In this document: positions 18,822 through 28,420 of the stretch, piece after piece
Position numbering within the stretch: the stretch's first letter is position 1
Layout: each line of letters starts with the position of its first letter
DNA from: Aliiroseovarius halocynthiae
Lineage (GTDB): Bacteria > Pseudomonadota > Alphaproteobacteria > Rhodobacterales > Rhodobacteraceae
Direction: 5' to 3'
Assembly: GCF_007004645.1 (NCBI RefSeq)
Contig: NZ_ML660020.1
Coordinates: forward strand, 248,001-312,000
Length of the DNA: 64,000 bases
Notes under the pieces: generated by a model
What the model was told of the DNA's origin: nothing
Database searches by the model: none
Seen by the model: the letters and a program-made list of their open reading frames with translations, nothing else
Position numbers and translations under genes: made by a program

Positions 18822-19918
18822 TCCGTTTAGAGAAACGCCCGCAGCCGTCTAAATTCTGGGCCGCTGTCACCCCGATCTTGGCCGTGATCGCAACGATGAT
18901 CGCAGGCGGCATCCTGTTCTGGATGCTGGGCAAAGCACCGCTGGAAGCCATTCGCACGATCTTCTGGGATCCGCTGTTTCACGAAACTTTCGGCCCCTAT
19001 TCGCGCCCGCAATTGCTGGTCAAAGCGGGCCCCCTGATCCTAATCGCCATTGGCCTGTCGCTGGGCTTTCGCGCAGGCATCTGGAATATCGGGGCCGAGG
19101 GTCAGTACATCATGGGCGCCATCTGCGGCGCGGCTGTGGGGTTGGCCTTCTACCCTTCGGATAATGTGTTGATCTTCCCCGCCATGGTGCTGGCAGGCGC
19201 GATGGGGGGCTGGGCGTGGGCGATGATCCCCGGCGTCTTGAAAGTGAAGTTCGGGACCAACGAAATTCTGGTCAGCCTGATGCTGGTCTATGTGGCCGAG
19301 AACATCTTGGCGTCTGTCAGTCAGGGGCTTTTGAAAAACCCCGACGGCATGGGTTTTCCCGGCTCGCGCAACTTCCGTGACTTCCCCGCAGCGCATAATA
19401 CCGACCTGATCGAGGGCACCGGGATGCATTGGGGCGTCGCAGCAGCGCTGATCGCAGTGATCTTTGCCTATATCTTGCTGACCCGCCACATGCTGGGCTT
19501 TCAGGTCCGCCTGACCGGCGAGGCGCCCCGCGCGGCGCGCTTTTCTGGCGTAAGCCCGACACGGCTGATCCTGTTCTGCCTTGGCGCATCGGGCGCACTG
19601 GCGGGACTTGCGGGCCTATTCGAGGTCTCGGGCCCATCCGGCCAGATCTCGATCGATTTCAACGCGGGCTATGGCTTTACTGCAATCATCGTGGCCTTCC
19701 TGGGCCGCCTGCATCCGATCGGCATTCTGCTGGCGGGGCTCTTGATGGCGCTGACATACATTGGCGGAGAGCTGGCGCAGCTGATGCTGGGTCTGCCGGG
19801 TGCGGCTATTCAGATGTTCCAGGGGATGCTGATGTTCTTCCTGTTGGCGATGGACGTGCTGTCACACTATCGCGTGCGGTGGAAAACCCCGGCGGCGGCG
19901 CAAGAAGGAGCGAAATAA
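18818..19918 (+). CDS. BMP-type ABC transporter permease 1
   Basis: A 366-residue inner membrane permease of the BPD_transp_2 family, with about nine hydrophobic segments and the family elements FRAGIWNIGAEGQYIMGAI and FGTNEILVSLML. ATG overlaps the ATPase stop by four bases, and the TAA stop shares a base with the ATG of permease 2 (TAATG at 19916-19920). It forms the translocation channel with the next gene product. Confidence 0.93.
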   Translation: MIRLEKRPQPSKFWAAVTPILAVIATMIAGGILFWMLGKAPLEAIRTIFWDPLFHETFGPYSRPQLLVKAGPLILIAIGLSLGFRAGIWNIGAEGQYIMGAICGAAVGLAFYPSDNVLIFPAMVLAGAMGGWAWAMIPGVLKVKFGTNEILVSLMLVYVAENILASVSQGLLKNPDGMGFPGSRNFRDFPAAHNTDLIEGTGMHWGVAAALIAVIFAYILLTRHMLGFQVRLTGEAPRAARFSGVSPTRLILFCLGASGALAGLAGLFEVSGPSGQISIDFNAGYGFTAIIVAFLGRLHPIGILLAGLLMALTYIGGELAQLMLGLPGAAIQMFQGMLMFFLLAMDVLSHYRVRWKTPAAAQEGAK

Positions 19919-20841
19919 TGGATCTTGGACAGATTAACCCGATCTTGCTTCTGGCCTCGCTCATGGTGGCGGCAACCCCCATCCTTCTGGCCGCAATCGG
20001 CGAAGCCGTGGTCGAAAAATCCGGCGTGCTGAACTTAGGCGTGGAAGGCATGATGATCACAGGCGCGGTGGTCGGCTTTGCGATTGGCGTCAACACAGGG
20101 GCGCCGTCGATTGGCTTTGTTGCAGCGGCCTTCGCTGGCGCCGCGCTGTCGATGTTGTTCGGCGTGCTTGTCCTGTATCTGAAGTCGAACCAAGTGGCGA
20201 CGGGCCTTGGCCTGACGCTGTTCGGGTTGGGACTGTCCGCGCTTATTGGCAAGCCCTTTGAAGGGATAAAGGCCCCCACAATGGCCAAATACGAGGTCCC
20301 GCTTCTGTCCGACATTCCGGCACTGGGACCGATCCTGTTTCGCCATGACCCGATGGTCTATGTCAGCCTGATCATCGTCGCTTTGACATGGTATGTGCTG
20401 GCGCGCACCCGAGCGGGTTTGATCCTGCGGGGCGTGGGTGAAAACCATGATGCCGCCCATGCGCTTGGATACAAAGTCATCCGCGTGCGCTTGATGGCGA
20501 TTGCCTTCGGTGGGGCCTGTGCCGGGCTGGGCGGGGCCTATATTAGCCTTGTCCGCGTCCCCCAATGGGTCGAGGGGATGACCGCGGGCGCGGGCTGGAT
20601 TGCCCTTGCCATCGTGGTCTTCGCCAGCTGGCGCCCGTGGCGCGTGCTTTTGGGGGCGTATCTGTTCGGTGGGATTTCGGTGTTGCAGCTGAACCTTCAA
20701 GCTGCAGGCGTTGCCATCCCGGTCGAGGTTCTTGCAATGAGCCCCTACCTGATCACCATTCTGGTGCTGGTCGTGATCTCGCTTCGCGGCAATCACGGCG
20801 CACCCGGATCCTTGGGACGTGAATTCCATGCAACCCATTAA
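19918..20841 (+). CDS. BMP-type ABC transporter permease 2
   Basis: A 307-residue permease that starts at ATG 19918 (MDLGQINPILLLASL) after AAGGAG nine bases upstream; the open frame upstream is only the shadow of permease 1. Family features are AIGEAVVEKSGVLNLGVEG near residue 22 and the coupling-loop glycine in RGVGENHDAAHALGY near 165. It is nine bases from the channel gene that follows. Confidence 0.94.
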   Translation: MDLGQINPILLLASLMVAATPILLAAIGEAVVEKSGVLNLGVEGMMITGAVVGFAIGVNTGAPSIGFVAAAFAGAALSMLFGVLVLYLKSNQVATGLGLTLFGLGLSALIGKPFEGIKAPTMAKYEVPLLSDIPALGPILFRHDPMVYVSLIIVALTWYVLARTRAGLILRGVGENHDAAHALGYKVIRVRLMAIAFGGACAGLGGAYISLVRVPQWVEGMTAGAGWIALAIVVFASWRPWRVLLGAYLFGGISVLQLNLQAAGVAIPVEVLAMSPYLITILVLVVISLRGNHGAPGSLGREFHATH

Positions 20842-20850
20842 GGCAACCAC

Positions 20851-21630
20851 ATGACCAAAGCCGACATTCAGGACATTCTTGACGGACACAAACCGCTGGG
20901 CGGTGTGAATGTCGCGCGTGTCATGGATGTGCTGATCCTGTTGTCGGCCATTTCCATCAGCCTTGAAACCATGCCCGAACTGCCAGATCATCTGCGCGGG
21001 CTTTTGTTCAAATTCGAGGTGCTGCTGCTGGTGATCTTTGCCGCCGAGTATGTTCTGCGGCTTGTAACATCCCCGCGCCCATTGCGCTATGCCTTCAGCT
21101 TTTGGGGACTGGTTGATTTCCTGTCTTTCGCCCCGGCCATCGCACTTCTGACACCGCAATGGCAGGTCGTGCGCACGTTCCGCCTGCTGCGCCTCGTCCG
21201 ACTGTTAAAGCTTTTCCGGGGCAGCCACGCGATGGAACGACTGGTTGTCGCCTTCCGTGCCGTCCGAGGCGAACTTATGATTTTCGGCGTCATCGCGGCG
21301 CTTATGCTTTATGTTTCCGCAGTGGGAATTTATATCTTCGAGCATGACGCGCAGCCGGAAGTCTTCTCGTCTATTCCCAACAGCCTGTGGTGGGCGGTCG
21401 CCAGTTTCACAACCGTGGGATATGGCGATATGTTTCCCATCACCGCAGGGGGACGGATCTTCACAACTTTCGTCCTGTTCATCGGGCTGGGTGTGATTGC
21501 CGTGCCCTCTGCCATCGTCACAACTGCGCTTCTTGAAAGCGAAACCAACATCCAGCGGCGGCTTCGGGAAGACCGCGAAAACGCCGCTGATGAAACCGAT
21601 AATTCTGCTCAAAACACCAAGGGAGATTAA
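20851..21630 (+). CDS. Six-helix voltage-gated-type potassium channel
   Basis: A 259-residue membrane protein with the layout of a Kv channel subunit. S1-S3 are at residues 25-105. An arginine-rich S4, RTFRLLRLVRLLKLF, lies near 110-124. After S5, the pore contains TTVGYGDMFP near 189, which is the potassium selectivity filter, and S6 follows. A short charged cytoplasmic tail rich in E, R and N ends the protein. The gene sits nine bases after permease 2 and one base before the ATG of the BMP binding protein, so it belongs to the transport operon. Why is unclear; charge compensation or an accidental neighbour are both possible. Confidence 0.9.
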   Translation: MTKADIQDILDGHKPLGGVNVARVMDVLILLSAISISLETMPELPDHLRGLLFKFEVLLLVIFAAEYVLRLVTSPRPLRYAFSFWGLVDFLSFAPAIALLTPQWQVVRTFRLLRLVRLLKLFRGSHAMERLVVAFRAVRGELMIFGVIAALMLYVSAVGIYIFEHDAQPEVFSSIPNSLWWAVASFTTVGYGDMFPITAGGRIFTTFVLFIGLGVIAVPSAIVTTALLESETNIQRRLREDRENAADETDNSAQNTKGD

Positions 21631-21631
21631 C

Positions 21632-22717
21632 ATGCGTGTATTGAAATCACTTCTGGCAACGGCCGCGTTGGCGACCGGATTGGCCGGGGCCGCCATGGCC
21701 GAAGACAAGACCAAGGTCGGCTTTATCTATGTCGGCCCCGTGGGTGACGGCGGCTGGACCTATGAACATGATCAAGGTCGTAAAGCTGTCGAAGCTGCCT
21801 TTGGCGATAAGGTTGAAACCGTCTATGTGGAAAGCGTTTCGGAATCGAACGCCGAAGGCCCGATCACGCAAATGGCGCTGTCGGGTGTGGATCTGATCTT
21901 CACCACGTCGTTTGGTTTCATGGATGCAACCGTGGCCGTGGCCGAGAAGTTCCCGAACGTAAAATTCGAGCACGCCACCGGATACAAGCAAGCCGACAAC
22001 GTATCGGTCTATTCGGCCCGCTTCTATGAAGGTCGTGCCGTTCAGGGTCACATCGCAGGCAAGATGACCAAGTCGAACATCATCGGCTACATCGCGTCGT
22101 TCCCGATTCCGGAAGTTATCCGTGGCATCAACTCGGCTTACATCCACGCCAAGAAAGTAAACCCGGACGTTCAGTTCAAAATCATCTGGGCCTACACTTG
22201 GTTTGATCCGGCCAAAGAAGCCGACGCTGCCAAGGCTCTGATCGAGCAAGGCGCAGACGTAATCCTGCAACACACCGACTCGACCGCTCCGCAGGCAGCT
22301 GCAAAAGAGGCTGGCAACGTTGTCACCTTCGGTCAGGCTTCGGATATGGGTGACTACGCCCCCTTCCCGCGCGTCTCATCGATCATCGATGATTGGGCAC
22401 CGTACTATGTGGCCCGCACCCAAGCCGTGATGGACGGAACTTGGGAAAGCGTCTCGACCTGGGACGGCATCGGCGCTGGCATGGTCGGCATCGGCGAGAT
22501 CTCGGACGCTGTTCCAGCAGGCGTGAAAGCCGAAGCAGAAGCTCTGCGTGACGCGCTGGCCTCGGGTGAATACCACGCCTTCACCGGCCCGCTGAACAAG
22601 CAGGACGGCAGCGTATGGTTGGCAGAAGGTGAAACTGCTGCTGACTATGGCGACAACGGTCTGGCTGGAATGAACTTCTATGTTGAAGGCATCGACAGCG
22701 AGATCCCGTCGAACTAA
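21632..22717 (+). CDS. BMP family periplasmic purine/nucleoside-binding protein
   Basis: A 361-residue secreted substrate-binding protein. ATG at 21632 has GGGAG seven bases upstream and begins a signal peptide (MRVLKSLLATAAL...) cleaved after AMA. There is no lipobox, so it is soluble in the periplasm. The mature start VGFIYVGPVGDGGWTYEHDQG is the standard BMP motif. The protein feeds the ABC permeases encoded upstream, and the xdh genes in the same operon indicate purine bases or nucleosides as ligand. A strong terminator follows at 22742. Confidence 0.94.
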   Translation: MRVLKSLLATAALATGLAGAAMAEDKTKVGFIYVGPVGDGGWTYEHDQGRKAVEAAFGDKVETVYVESVSESNAEGPITQMALSGVDLIFTTSFGFMDATVAVAEKFPNVKFEHATGYKQADNVSVYSARFYEGRAVQGHIAGKMTKSNIIGYIASFPIPEVIRGINSAYIHAKKVNPDVQFKIIWAYTWFDPAKEADAAKALIEQGADVILQHTDSTAPQAAAKEAGNVVTFGQASDMGDYAPFPRVSSIIDDWAPYYVARTQAVMDGTWESVSTWDGIGAGMVGIGEISDAVPAGVKAEAEALRDALASGEYHAFTGPLNKQDGSVWLAEGETAADYGDNGLAGMNFYVEGIDSEIPSN

Positions 22718-22741
22718 TCCGACCCGGATCCAAAGCTTTCG

Positions 22742-22774
22742 GACCTCGCCTTCGGGCGGGGTCTTTTTCTTTTC
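22742..22774 (+). terminator. Intrinsic terminator of the xdh-BMP operon
   Basis: GACCTCGCC, loop TTCG and GGCGGGGTC form a nine-pair stem with a tetraloop, followed by TTTTTCTTTT. It lies 25 bases after the binding-protein stop and 25 bases before the aldo/keto reductase start. Confidence 0.9.
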
Positions 22775-22798
22775 AAACCATCGTGGCAATGTCGCGCC

Positions 22799-23734
22799 AT
22801 GACCGATCTGATTTCCCTTGATGGCACCCCCGCACCGCGCTTTGCATTTGGCACAATGCAGTTTGGCGGCACCGCCGACGAAACCGCCTCGCGCACGATT
22901 TTTGACGCTTGCATTGACGCGGGCATCACCCATTTTGACACGGCCAATCTGTATACGGGTGGCGCATCCGAAGAAATTCTAGGGCGGTTGATTGCGCCGA
23001 TGCGCGAACGTCTGATTATCGCAACCAAGATCGGCTATGATGCGCCCGACACAGTCGCGGCCCTGCGTGCGCAATTCGATACATCCCGAACCCGGATGGG
23101 GCTGGATGCAGTGGACGTCCTCTATCTACATCGGTTCAATCCAAACCTTGCAATGGACGCCCAGATCGAACTGCTGGCCGAACTTCAATCGAGCGGGCAG
23201 ACCCGATATCTGGCACTGTCCAACTTTGCCGCATGGCAAGTGATGAAAGCGCAGTCGATCGCGCAAAATCTCGGCACGAAAATCGACGTGATCCAACCCA
23301 TGTACAGCCTTGTGAAACGTCAGGCCGAGGTCGAACTTCTGCCTATGTGCGCGTCCGAGGGTATGCTGGCGGCAACCTACTCTCCGCTGGGCGGGGGGCT
23401 GTTAACCGGAAAATATGCCAAAGGTGGCACGGGCCGATTGTCGGAAGATCATCGCTATGCCGCGCGCTATGGTCTGGACTGGATGCACAAGGCTGCGGAA
23501 GCGTTGCCCGAAATTGCGCGCGAAGCGAACATGCACCCGGCAACACTTGCTGTGGCCTGGGTGGCAGGCCACTCGTCCAGGCCTGCACCCATCCTGTCGG
23601 CACGATCGTTAGAGCAACTGCAACCGTCTTTGGACGCGTTGTCGTACGAGATGCCCACCGACCTGCGCGCACAGCTATCCACCCTGACGCCAACCCCTGC
23701 CCCCGCAACAGATCGGATCGAAGAAAATGGATGA
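22799..23734 (+). CDS. Aldo/keto reductase
   Basis: A 311-residue NADPH-dependent TIM-barrel oxidoreductase. The catalytic tetrad can be read as D and Y in FDTANLYTGG (about residues 46-51), K in ATKIGY (about 78) and H in LYLHRFN (about 108). The C-terminal cofactor segment is ILSARSLEQLQPSLDAL. Its substrate is unknown. The stop overlaps the next gene by eight bases, so it is co-transcribed with an FAD oxidoreductase. Confidence 0.9.
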   Translation: MTDLISLDGTPAPRFAFGTMQFGGTADETASRTIFDACIDAGITHFDTANLYTGGASEEILGRLIAPMRERLIIATKIGYDAPDTVAALRAQFDTSRTRMGLDAVDVLYLHRFNPNLAMDAQIELLAELQSSGQTRYLALSNFAAWQVMKAQSIAQNLGTKIDVIQPMYSLVKRQAEVELLPMCASEGMLAATYSPLGGGLLTGKYAKGGTGRLSEDHRYAARYGLDWMHKAAEALPEIAREANMHPATLAVAWVAGHSSRPAPILSARSLEQLQPSLDALSYEMPTDLRAQLSTLTPTPAPATDRIEENG

Positions 23735-24794
23735 TTTCCTGATCATTGGCGGCGGCGTCGCCGGAACTTCCGCCGGGGCGCGTCTGGCAAAGCTGGGCCA
23801 AGTACGACTTCTGGAAGCCGAGGATGCGCTGGCCTATCACGCCTCGGGCCGGTCGGCTGCTCTGTTTGAAGAAAGCTATGGCACCCCCGCTGTGGTGGCG
23901 ATGAACCATGCCTCGCGCCGCTATCACGAGGACGCAGGATACCTGACGCCACGTGGGCTGATGGTGGTTGGGGCCAAGGGGCAGGATGCGCAACTGGTCG
24001 ACGATCTGAACAAGATGAAATTGGACGCTATCAGCGTCGACGAGGCGCGTGCATTCATGCCGATCTTGAACCCGGATGCGCTCTGCGGCGCTGGCTATCA
24101 CTCCGATGCGCTGGACATCGACACCGATCGGCTTGTGCAGGGATACGCTGGTGATTTGCGTACGAACGGAGCCATCGTGACCGGCGCCAAGGTCACAGCG
24201 ATCACAAAAAAATCCAATGGCTGGCAGGTCGAAACAGCAAAAGGGGTGTTCCAGGGGCGCCACTTGGTCAACGCGGCCGGGGCTTGGGTGGACGACGTCG
24301 CCACAATGGCAGGCGTGGTCCCAATCGGTATCCGCCCCCTGCGCCGTTCGATGGCGCGCATCCCCGCACCGGGTGGGCTGGACGTATCCGGCTGGCCCAT
24401 GGTGCTGAACGCGGGCGAAACGTGGTATGCGAAACCCGATGCCGGCGCGTTGATCGTATCACCCGCGGATGCAGAATTGACCACGCCCCACGACGCGTGG
24501 GCCGATGACATGGTGCTGGCCGAAGGGCTGGCGCGTTATGAGGAAATGGTGACTGAACCCGTCACCCGCGTGATTTCGAACTGGGCAGGTCTGCGCAGCT
24601 TCACCCCCGACGGCAACCTTGCCATTGGCCCCGCTGCGGATGATCCAAGCTTCATCTGGTTTGCCGGGCAAGGCGGCTATGGCATGCAGTCCAGCCCAGC
24701 AGCGTCGCAGTTGCTGGCAGATATCGTGGGCGGCACCCCGTCCGAGCTGGACGCAAAGACTGTCGCCAGCCTAGCCGCCGCGCGGTTTGGTTAA
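23727..24794 (+). CDS. FAD-dependent amino-acid oxidase/dehydrogenase (DAO family)
   Basis: A 355-residue flavoprotein with the N-terminal dinucleotide motif FLIIGGGVAGTSAGARLA, an acidic strand end at LLEAE, and the C-terminal FAD element GQGGYGMQSSPAASQLLAD. Overall it resembles D-arginine dehydrogenase-like DAO proteins, including the YHASGRSAALFEESYG segment. The likely reaction is oxidation of an amine or D-amino acid to an imine, but the substrate is inferred only. It is convergent with the amidohydrolase gene, overlapping by four bases at the stop codons. Confidence 0.88.
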   Translation: MDDFLIIGGGVAGTSAGARLAKLGQVRLLEAEDALAYHASGRSAALFEESYGTPAVVAMNHASRRYHEDAGYLTPRGLMVVGAKGQDAQLVDDLNKMKLDAISVDEARAFMPILNPDALCGAGYHSDALDIDTDRLVQGYAGDLRTNGAIVTGAKVTAITKKSNGWQVETAKGVFQGRHLVNAAGAWVDDVATMAGVVPIGIRPLRRSMARIPAPGGLDVSGWPMVLNAGETWYAKPDAGALIVSPADAELTTPHDAWADDMVLAEGLARYEEMVTEPVTRVISNWAGLRSFTPDGNLAIGPAADDPSFIWFAGQGGYGMQSSPAASQLLADIVGGTPSELDAKTVASLAAARFG

Positions 24795-25714
24795 CCCAAA
24801 AGAACGTCCAGATGCTTCACGACTGAACGCGCCAGCACGTCTGGCTCGTACCCACCTTCCAGCATCGAAACGATCCGACCCTCGGCGAATTCATCCGCGA
24901 TGGATTTCAGCTCGCGCGTGACCCATTCATAATCCGCGTCCGTCAACTGCACGCTGGACATGTCGTCAGCGACATGGGCATCAAAGCCAGCAGAGATAAA
25001 CACAAATTCCGGTTTGAAGTCGCGTAGATGCGGGATCCAGTGGCCTGACACGGCCTCGCGGAACTCCGCGCTGCCTGCACCGGCAGACAGGGGGATATCG
25101 ACAAGGTTGTCGGTCTCTTTCTCGTGACCGGTGAAGGGATAGAATGGATGCTGGAAGCTGGAACAAAACAGCACGCGCGGTTCCGCTTTGAAGATTTCTT
25201 CGGTGCCATTGCCGTGATGCACATCGAAATCGATGATCGCCACGCGCGACAGCCCGTGCGCTTCAAGCGCGTGGGCCGCGGCCACCGCGATATTGTTAAA
25301 CAGGCAAAACCCCATCGCCTTGTCACTTTCCGCATGGTGGCCGGGCGGGCGGACCATGCAAAAGATCGGGTTGGCTTCCTTGGACATGACCAGATCAACA
25401 CCCATGCAGCCCGACCCGGCGGAGCGTTCGGCTGCACGCAGGGTGCCCGGGCTCATCACGGTATCCCCATCCACCTCGACGCTTTCCATCCCCTGCCCAG
25501 GCGCCAGCGCATAAACGCGATCCAGATAGTCGCTGTCATGCACACGCTCTAACTGCTCGCGGGTGACCAGCGGCGCATCGTGATGGCGCACCACATAATC
25601 CATACCCGACATGATCAGCTGATTATTGATCGCATCCAGCCGCGCCTTGCTTTCCGGGTGCAATGGCCCGGCGTCGTGGTCACGACATTCGTTGTGCGAA
25701 ATGATGGATAGCAT
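24791..25714 (-). CDS. Histone-deacetylase-like amidohydrolase (acetylpolyamine/AcuC type)
   Basis: A 307-residue zinc hydrolase of the arginase/deacetylase fold. The active-site signature RPPGHHAESDKAMGFCLFNN is near residue 122, and the zinc ligands are in DFDVHHGNGTEE (D and H, near 160) and in SAGFDAHVADD (D, near 248). Bacterial relatives remove acetyl groups from polyamines or short-chain amides. It may be co-transcribed with the acyl-CoA synthetase gene 24 bases upstream, which would link deacetylation with acyl-CoA formation; this link is inferred. Confidence 0.9.
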   Translation of the reverse strand: MLSIISHNECRDHDAGPLHPESKARLDAINNQLIMSGMDYVVRHHDAPLVTREQLERVHDSDYLDRVYALAPGQGMESVEVDGDTVMSPGTLRAAERSAGSGCMGVDLVMSKEANPIFCMVRPPGHHAESDKAMGFCLFNNIAVAAAHALEAHGLSRVAIIDFDVHHGNGTEEIFKAEPRVLFCSSFQHPFYPFTGHEKETDNLVDIPLSAGAGSAEFREAVSGHWIPHLRDFKPEFVFISAGFDAHVADDMSSVQLTDADYEWVTRELKSIADEFAEGRIVSMLEGGYEPDVLARSVVKHLDVLLG

Positions 25715-25738
25715 TTGCTCTCTCCCCCCAATTCCTTC

Positions 25739-28420
25739 TCAAAGCCAGCGTTCGACGATGACCACATCGCGATCATCGGGGTCTGGCCGCTGGGTAAAGC
25801 CCAGCTCTTTCATCAGGCGTAACATCGGGTCGTTCTTCTTCAGAACCGTCCCTTCAATCACGTCCAATCCGTGATCCTGCGCCGCGCTGAACAATCCCTT
25901 CATCAGACGTGTCCCCAACCCCTGATGCTGGATCCGGTCCGATACGACGACTGCAAATTCACAGCTTTTCTGATCCGGGTTGATCACATAGCGTGCCACT
26001 CCAACCAACACGTCCTTTCCATCAATTTCAGCCATGGCACACAAGGCCATTTCGCGGCGATAATCGATGGCGGAAAACTGGGCCAGCATTTCGGGGCTCA
26101 GTTCGTTCACCGACCCCATGAAGCGCATCTGCTTGGCCTCCGGTGACAAATCACGCATGAAGGATTGCAGATACTCGGCGTCTTCTGGTCGAACCGGTCG
26201 GATTACAAGCAGCGTGCCGTCCGACAGATATGCCTCGCGTGCCAGATGGCGCGGATAGGGGTGGATGGCCATATGGTCATAGGGACCGTCTTTGGCAGGT
26301 GCCCGCTGGATCGAAATACGCGCATCCACTGCCAGAACACCATCCGGGCTGACAAACAACGGATTGATGTCCAGCTCTGTGATCTCGGGCAGTTCGCTGA
26401 CTATGATAGACACGCGTTTCAGCACGTCGACCAGCGCATCGCGGTCGACAGCATCGGAATCGCGGAAGCTCTCAAGCGCTTTTGAGACGCGCGTTTTGTT
26501 AATCAGCCGTTCGGACAGAACCGCGTTCAGGGGTGGTAACGCGACCGCGCTGTCCTTCATGACCTCAACCATAGTGCCGCCAGCACCAAACAGAACAGTG
26601 GGGCCGAATACCGGGTCGCGACTGGCGCCGATCACCAGCTCGCGCGGGTCTTTCAAACCGGCCATCGGCTCGACTGTGACTCCACTGATCTGCGCGTCGG
26701 GCCTAGCGGTCTTGGCAGATTTGACCAACTCGTGAAACACCCGAGAAACCGACGTCGCATGCGCCACGTTCACACGCACCCCACCCACATTGGTTTTATG
26801 CGTGATGTCGGGCGAGGAAATTTTCATCGCGACCGGATAGCCAACGGTTTCGGCAGCGACCAAAGCCTGCGAGGGCGTCGTCGCCTCGATCGTCATGTTC
26901 ACGGGGATGTTGAACGCTTTCAGCAACGCTTTGCTTTCCGTGTCAGACAGCATTTTGCGCCCTTCTGACAGGGCAGATGCAATGATCAACCGCGCACCGT
27001 CCAGGTCCAACCCCTTCTCGAATGCACGGGCGCGGGGGACTTCCAGCGCAAGTTTGCGGTTACGTCGGTGTTGCACCAGATAGCTGAACCCCTCGACCGC
27101 ACGTTCAGGTGTTTGGAAGTCCGGCACACCCGCCTTGGATAGGATCGTACGGGCCTCGGCCACGGACGGCTCACCCAGCCAGCACGCCATGACGGGTTTC
27201 TTCCGCCGCTGGGGCAGTGCATCCACAACGGCCTGCGCCGTGGCCACGGGATCAGTCATGGCTTGCGGCGTTAGCAACACCAGAATGCCGTCATTGTCGG
27301 GATCCGAAAGCGCTGCTTTCACGGCAGCCGAATAGGTCGCCGCGTCGGCATCGCCCAAAATATCGACGGGGTTGGCGTGGCTCCAATATGCGGGCAGAAC
27401 CTTGTCCAATGCGGCTTTGGTCGCGTCTGAAAGTGGCGGCAAATCAATTCCCAGATCGCCCGCCCGATCCGCCCCCAGCACACCCGCACCACCACCATTG
27501 GTGATGATGCACAAACGATTACCGCCAACTTTTCGCGTATTCGCCAGCACTTCGGCCGCTGCGAAAAGCTGGCCCAATGTGCCAACCCGCACCGCCCCGG
27601 CACGTTCAAGCGCTGCGTCGAACACATCATCCGATCCGATCAACGCACCCGTATGCGTATGCGCCGCTTGCGAGCTGGTCGCATGGCGCCCCGATTTCAG
27701 CACGATCACCGGTTTCAAACGCGCGGCACGGCGCAGGGCCGACATGAAATTCTGAGCGTCCTTTATGCCCTCGATATACAGCAAGATAGCATCGGTGCGC
27801 GGGTCCATCGCCAGAAAATCCAGCACATCGCCAAAGTCGATATCAGTAGAATTCCCCAAGCTGACCATCGCCGAGAAGCCCGAATGGTGCGGCCCAGCCC
27901 AATCCGCAATCGCCGAGACCAGCGCCCCGGATTGCGACACAAATGCCAGCCGTCCCTTGGGCGGGTCTGCGCGCAGAAAACTTGCATCCAACCCAAGCCA
28001 TGGACGCACCAGACCAACGCAATTCGGCCCCATGAAGCGGATGTCGCCCTTGCGCGCCGCCGCGGCGACCTGCGTCTCGTAATCCTTGCCCCGCCCATCA
28101 CCTTCGCCGAAACCCGCCGACAGGATGATGGCGGATTTCACGCCGGCCTCGGCGCAATCGCGCATGATGCCGGGAACGGTTCGCGCAGGTGTGGCAATCA
28201 CTGCCAAGTCTACCTCGTCGCTCACATCCGAGATGCGCGCGTGGCAGGGGGTGTCCCCGATGCTCTTGTGCTTGGGGTTAATGGGATAGAGCGGGCCGTC
28301 GAAACTGCCTGCGATCAGGTTACGCCACGCCATCGCGCCGACCGAGTTGCCGGTCGGGCTGGCACCGAACACGGCAACCGAGGACGGATCAAACAGTGGG
28401 GTCAGCGGGCTTTTGTCCAT
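25739..28420 (-). CDS. NDP-forming acyl-CoA synthetase fused to a GNAT acetyltransferase domain
   Basis: An 893-residue fusion. ATG at 28420 (MDKSPLTPLF) has AAGGAT eight bases upstream and is preferred over the frame opening at 28465. Residues 1-460 contain the CoA-binding Rossmann domain (SSVAVFGASPTGNSVG) and the succinyl-CoA-ligase-like domain. Residues 480-700 form an ATP-grasp domain (VGYPVAMKISSPDITHKT). The C-terminal 170 residues are a GNAT domain with a LGTRLMKGL acetyl-CoA loop. This is the Pat-type architecture known to acetylate and control acyl-CoA synthetases in other bacteria. Whether the synthetase half is active here cannot be judged by reading alone. Confidence 0.9.
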   Translation of the reverse strand: MDKSPLTPLFDPSSVAVFGASPTGNSVGAMAWRNLIAGSFDGPLYPINPKHKSIGDTPCHARISDVSDEVDLAVIATPARTVPGIMRDCAEAGVKSAIILSAGFGEGDGRGKDYETQVAAAARKGDIRFMGPNCVGLVRPWLGLDASFLRADPPKGRLAFVSQSGALVSAIADWAGPHHSGFSAMVSLGNSTDIDFGDVLDFLAMDPRTDAILLYIEGIKDAQNFMSALRRAARLKPVIVLKSGRHATSSQAAHTHTGALIGSDDVFDAALERAGAVRVGTLGQLFAAAEVLANTRKVGGNRLCIITNGGGAGVLGADRAGDLGIDLPPLSDATKAALDKVLPAYWSHANPVDILGDADAATYSAAVKAALSDPDNDGILVLLTPQAMTDPVATAQAVVDALPQRRKKPVMACWLGEPSVAEARTILSKAGVPDFQTPERAVEGFSYLVQHRRNRKLALEVPRARAFEKGLDLDGARLIIASALSEGRKMLSDTESKALLKAFNIPVNMTIEATTPSQALVAAETVGYPVAMKISSPDITHKTNVGGVRVNVAHATSVSRVFHELVKSAKTARPDAQISGVTVEPMAGLKDPRELVIGASRDPVFGPTVLFGAGGTMVEVMKDSAVALPPLNAVLSERLINKTRVSKALESFRDSDAVDRDALVDVLKRVSIIVSELPEITELDINPLFVSPDGVLAVDARISIQRAPAKDGPYDHMAIHPYPRHLAREAYLSDGTLLVIRPVRPEDAEYLQSFMRDLSPEAKQMRFMGSVNELSPEMLAQFSAIDYRREMALCAMAEIDGKDVLVGVARYVINPDQKSCEFAVVVSDRIQHQGLGTRLMKGLFSAAQDHGLDVIEGTVLKKNDPMLRLMKELGFTQRPDPDDRDVVIVERWL

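Noticed and set aside
20035-21159. 374-residue open frame on the minus strand
   Set aside because: Antisense to permease 2 and the channel gene, with no recognisable domain.
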